The notes below the pieces were generated by a model. The model did not search any database, had not been told where the DNA came from, and was given only the letters and a program-made list of their open reading frames with translations. A stretch of 64,000 nt of DNA from Sporosarcina sp. FSL K6-3457. GTDB lineage: Bacteria > Bacillota > Bacilli > Bacillales_A > Planococcaceae. The translations under genes were made by a program, and so were the position numbers. Positions 61,175-64,000 of the stretch are shown in pieces (position 1 is the first letter of the stretch; the number at the start of each line of letters is the position of its first letter). The stretch covers positions 3,861,501-3,925,500 of the forward strand of contig NZ_JBBOWX010000001.1 of assembly GCF_038007285.1 (NCBI RefSeq), in the 5' to 3' direction.

Positions 61175-62590
61175 TCACAAAACACCAAGACTGCCAAAGA
61201 GAAGCAATGTTAGAAGGGCAACAACCGATCCAACAAATGTTGGTATCGTTACATATTTCAATCCTTGTTTCGTCGACAGATTATAAAATTGTGACATAAT
61301 CCAAAATCCACTATTATTCAGGTGATTTAATGTTAAGGAACCTGCACCAATCGCCAGTACCGCGAGTTCAGGCGATAATCCAAGAATTGGCATCATTGGC
61401 GTTACAATAGCTGCTGCTGTCAACGCAGCCATTGTCATTGAGCCTACAGCAGTCATTAGTACAGCTGCAATGAGGTAAGGTATTAAAATTGGTAAAATAT
61501 TTGTTTCAGCAATACTTGTTGCAACTTCATGAACAGCGGGATTTTCCTTAATAATACTTCCTAACGCTCCGCTCATCCCTGTAATTAATAATGGCAAAAT
61601 CGCAACTACCAATCCACGTTCAACCCATTTATTCCATAAAATCTGCGTGAAAGGGGTCTCATTTGTAGTTTCATGGTCATTCTCAATTGCCGATTTATAA
61701 ACATTTTGTTTGTAAAGAAAAGCAAGTGCGATAGCAATCAATACGCCTAAAAATAGTGCTACAGTTTTGTCCCCAATCACCGTTAATAGACCATGCATAA
61801 TCGTACCTTCGGCCATGTATACATTTGCGAAAGATGCAGATGCAATGAATACAACGGGTAGCATAATCGGTAGTATCGCAAAGTAAAATGGCGGCAAGGA
61901 CCTTTTACCTTTTTGTGTTAATTGAGCTTCTGTTTCCTCATCTGAAGAACCTAAAAACTTCGCCAACGGGGATATTCTTTCTTTTTCCGTCCAATTACGT
62001 AACAAAAACCATGTTACAAAAAACGCAATAAAACTAACAATTATCCCCCAGAAAATCACAAACCCTAAATCAGCTTCCATCGATAAAGAAATTGCTAATA
62101 TTCCTGGCGTCGGCGGAACAAGTCCATGCGTTAAAAACAAAGCAAGTCCTGTAAAAGATGCCATTGTCGCCATAGAAATCTTCTTTAAATGGGCAATTTT
62201 GGATGCAATCGGCGCAAGTAAAATCATCGTGACATCGCCAAAAACAGGGATTGATACGACGAATGCTGTTAATGCAGGAGCAAGTTCCATCCGTTTCCCA
62301 CGAAACAGTCTATTAAAAGATTGTGAAATAGAATCCGAAGCCTCAATATCTTGAATTCCCATCGCTAAGACGGTTCCCAAGATAATCGTTAATGCCACAG
62401 AAGTCATTGTACCGCCAAAGCCGCTGTTAATTAATCCAATTGTCTTCAAAATCGGATAACCAAAGCCAATACCCATTCCCGTCGCTGTTATGAACAACGC
62501 CATAACAGGATGGATTTTCCACTTTAATATCATTAATATCAGGAATGCAATACTAATCGCTAGTACTACAATAAATTGAGTAGTTCCCAT
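61175..62590 (-). CDS. GntP family gluconate/sugar-acid permease
   Basis: A 471-residue membrane protein with about 12-14 helices. GntP traits are the start FIVVLAISIAFLILMILKWKIHPVMALFI, VFGDVTMILLAPIA, ALFLTHGLVPPTPGILAISLSMEADLG and the C-terminal HLNNSGFWIMSQFYNLSTKQ. GntP proteins take up gluconate and related sugar acids with protons. It stands between the aldolase and dehydratase genes in the operon, so the imported compound is probably the dehydratase substrate. Confidence 0.9.
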   Translation of the reverse strand: MGTTQFIVVLAISIAFLILMILKWKIHPVMALFITATGMGIGFGYPILKTIGLINSGFGGTMTSVALTIILGTVLAMGIQDIEASDSISQSFNRLFRGKRMELAPALTAFVVSIPVFGDVTMILLAPIASKIAHLKKISMATMASFTGLALFLTHGLVPPTPGILAISLSMEADLGFVIFWGIIVSFIAFFVTWFLLRNWTEKERISPLAKFLGSSDEETEAQLTQKGKRSLPPFYFAILPIMLPVVFIASASFANVYMAEGTIMHGLLTVIGDKTVALFLGVLIAIALAFLYKQNVYKSAIENDHETTNETPFTQILWNKWVERGLVVAILPLLITGMSGALGSIIKENPAVHEVATSIAETNILPILIPYLIAAVLMTAVGSMTMAALTAAAIVTPMMPILGLSPELAVLAIGAGSLTLNHLNNSGFWIMSQFYNLSTKQGLKYVTIPTFVGSVVALLTLLLFGSLGVL

Positions 62591-62625
62591 TTCCCCATCT
62601 CCCCCAGTACATTTTTTATAAATTT

Positions 62626-63636
62626 TTACATTTTTCTTTTAGCCAAGTCTGAAGCAACATCCAAAATCATATCTTCTTGTCCACCGACTACCTTTCTTTT
62701 CCCCAACTCGATCAAAATATCCCGTGGATCTAAACCAAACCGCTTCGCTGCACGCTCTGAATGAATTAAAAAGCTTGAATAGACACCAGAATACCCCAAT
62801 GCTAAACTTCCTTTGTCTACAATTTGTGGCCTTTTCATGATGGGTGTCACGACATTCTCAGCAAGATCCATCATCTTATAAATATCGATACCTGGGTTTT
62901 TCCCCATTAAATCCAATACCGCTGTTAGGACCTCCGTTTGTGTATTGCCCGCACCTGCGCCCAAACCGCAAACACTACTATCAATTCTTGTAGCACCCTC
63001 TTCAATCGCAATTAATGTATTAGCAACAGCTAGCGACAAGTTATTATGGGCATGAAAGCCTACTTCACAAGTTAACGACTGGCGGAGTGCTCGAACGCGT
63101 TCCCTTACTTGTTCCGGTAAAAGTGCACCCGCAGAATCGGTAATATAGACCGCTTCTGCTCCGTAACTTTCCATGAGCTTTGCTTGCTCAACAAGTTTTT
63201 CAACCGAAGCTGTATGAGCCATCATCAGAAAACCTAATGCCTCCATGCCAAATTCTTTTGCTTTAGCAATATGCTGAGCCGAAACATCCGCCTCCGTTAC
63301 ATGTGTAGCTACCCGTACTAATTTTGCCCCTAGTTCATGGGCTTGTTTCAATTCATGAACTGTCCCTATTCCAGGTATAAGTAATACTGCAATTTTCGAA
63401 GACTCTGCCGCCGCAACAGCCGTTTCGATTAATTTCATTTCATCCACAAGGGATTGTCCATATTGTAAGGTCGATCCCCCTAATCCATCGCCATGACTTA
63501 CTTCTATATAATGCATTCCAGTTTCATCCAATGCCCGTACAACCGCGTCAACTTGCTCTTCTGTAAACTGATGCGATACCGAGTGACTTCCATCTCGAAG
63601 GGATACCTCCGTCAACTTCACTAACTTCTCCGTCAT
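62626..63636 (-). CDS. 4-hydroxy-2-oxovalerate aldolase type (DmpG/MhpE-like)
   Basis: A 336-residue aldolase of the HMG-CoA-lyase-like TIM barrel family. The metal and catalytic motif is [12 protein letters not shown] near residue 13; [18 protein letters not shown] gives the metal-binding histidines, and [13 protein letters not shown] the channel region. DmpG enzymes split 4-hydroxy-2-oxo acids into pyruvate and an aldehyde, and pass the aldehyde to DmpF through a protein tunnel. The gene starts with an ATGA overlap on the upstream DmpF gene. Here the substrate may be a 2-keto-3-deoxy sugar acid (inference from neighbours). Confidence 0.88.
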   Translation of the reverse strand: MTEKLVKLTEVSLRDGSHSVSHQFTEEQVDAVVRALDETGMHYIEVSHGDGLGGSTLQYGQSLVDEMKLIETAVAAAESSKIAVLLIPGIGTVHELKQAHELGAKLVRVATHVTEADVSAQHIAKAKEFGMEALGFLMMAHTASVEKLVEQAKLMESYGAEAVYITDSAGALLPEQVRERVRALRQSLTCEVGFHAHNNLSLAVANTLIAIEEGATRIDSSVCGLGAGAGNTQTEVLTAVLDLMGKNPGIDIYKMMDLAENVVTPIMKRPQIVDKGSLALGYSGVYSSFLIHSERAAKRFGLDPRDILIELGKRKVVGGQEDMILDVASDLAKRKM

Positions 63637-64000
63637 TCCGTCACCCCTCCTGTTTCACGTAATATTCTTCGCGCTCGCTCTTCTGCCACTTTCACTGCAG
63701 CGGCTGTCATAATATCGAGATTTCCGGCATATACTGGGAAATAATCTCCTGCCCCTTCAACTTCTAGCAAAATAGTTACTTTATCTTCATCAAATAGCAA
63801 TTCTTGTTTTAGACGATAGCCAGGAACATAACTTTGAACGACTTGCAGCATTTCGTTTACCGATTTTGTAATCGCTTCGATATCCATGTTTTTCACTTGG
63901 CAATAAACAGTATCCCTCATTAATACCGGTGGCTCTGCCGGATTAATCAAGATGAGTGCTTTGCCTTTATCTGCCCCGCCAACTTCTTCAATTCCCCGTT
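63633..64000 (-). CDS. Acetaldehyde dehydrogenase (acylating, DmpF/MhpF-like), C-terminal part (5' end outside)
   Basis: The visible part begins at the right edge and encodes about 120 C-terminal residues ([20 protein letters not shown], then [17 protein letters not shown]). These are hallmark segments of CoA-acylating acetaldehyde dehydrogenases, which turn the aldehyde delivered by DmpG into acyl-CoA with NAD+. The frame is open to position 64000, so the ATG-like codon at 63950 is internal and not the start. It overlaps the DmpG gene by four bases (ATGA). The N-terminal catalytic half lies outside the window. Confidence 0.85.
   Translation of the reverse strand, partial: RGIEEVGGADKGKALILINPAEPPVLMRDTVYCQVKNMDIEAITKSVNEMLQVVQSYVPGYRLKQELLFDEDKVTILLEVEGAGDYFPVYAGNLDIMTAAAVKVAEERARRILRETGGVTE

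Overview
The window reads as a chromosomal segment of a low-to-moderate GC Gram-positive bacterium of the order Bacillales. The evidence is strong purine-rich Shine-Dalgarno sites, frequent TTG/GTG starts, sigma-A type promoters, many Rho-independent terminators, CcpA-type cre sites, Fur boxes and a bacillibactin-type locus. A Planococcaceae member such as Sporosarcina or a relative is my inference, not something proved here. No rRNA, complete insertion sequence, CRISPR array or prophage was seen. One tRNA-Ala(GGC) is present.

Left part (1-5.7 kb): a Fur-controlled catecholate siderophore locus on the minus strand. It has an AraC/binding-protein regulator of the Btr type split by a one-base frameshift, a FeuA-like lipoprotein, the trilactone esterase besA, and the first 18 codons of dhbA running off the edge. 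It is followed by a plus-strand RRNPP-type regulator with its own secreted 46-residue pro-peptide, a probable cell-cell signalling cassette. From 5.7 to 16.3 kb lie mostly housekeeping or solitary genes: FMN reductase-like protein, Na+/H+ antiporter with RCK domain, SpsG-like transferase, ECF sigma factor, CNNM/CBS protein, M20 dipeptidase, nitroreductase, DegV, and an amidase. Between them are dispersed hairpin repeats and a perfect 21-bp tandem array.

Middle part (16.3-39.5 kb): an amino-acid ABC importer facing an IclR regulator across a 700-bp control region, two c-di-GMP proteins, a heterodimeric ABC exporter, a YtrA-like GntR/ABC operon with a clear operator over its promoter, a split ThrE-type exporter, a secreted beta-propeller protein, and a YhgE/Pip membrane protein with a TetR regulator. 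The last two share a 23-bp operator.

The most novel-looking locus is at 39.84-40.84 kb. Two copies of a roughly 70-nt structured RNA with a predicted pseudoknot and compensatory base changes precede an AT-rich gene for a PBECR4-like (BECR-fold RNase-like) protein. A consensus promoter precedes the second copy and a strong terminator separates it from the gene. This is the layout of a type III toxin-antitoxin system, with a toxin family not known to me in that role.

Right part (41-64 kb): an ABC-F protein, a 45-codon orphan small gene, a BmrA-like exporter, an aminotransferase, an AIM24 protein and a second 21-bp array. Then comes a lysine-degradation operon (aldehyde dehydrogenase, lysine 6-dehydrogenase, acyl-CoA dehydrogenase) with a probable cre site, a SEC-C/TPR protein, a hairpin-rich gene desert, an MFS drug exporter with divergent TetR regulator and a second AIM24 protein. 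The window ends with a catabolic operon (DmpF, DmpG, GntP permease, IlvD/Edd dehydratase, SDR) that looks like a sugar-acid pathway ending in pyruvate plus an aldehyde turned into acyl-CoA.
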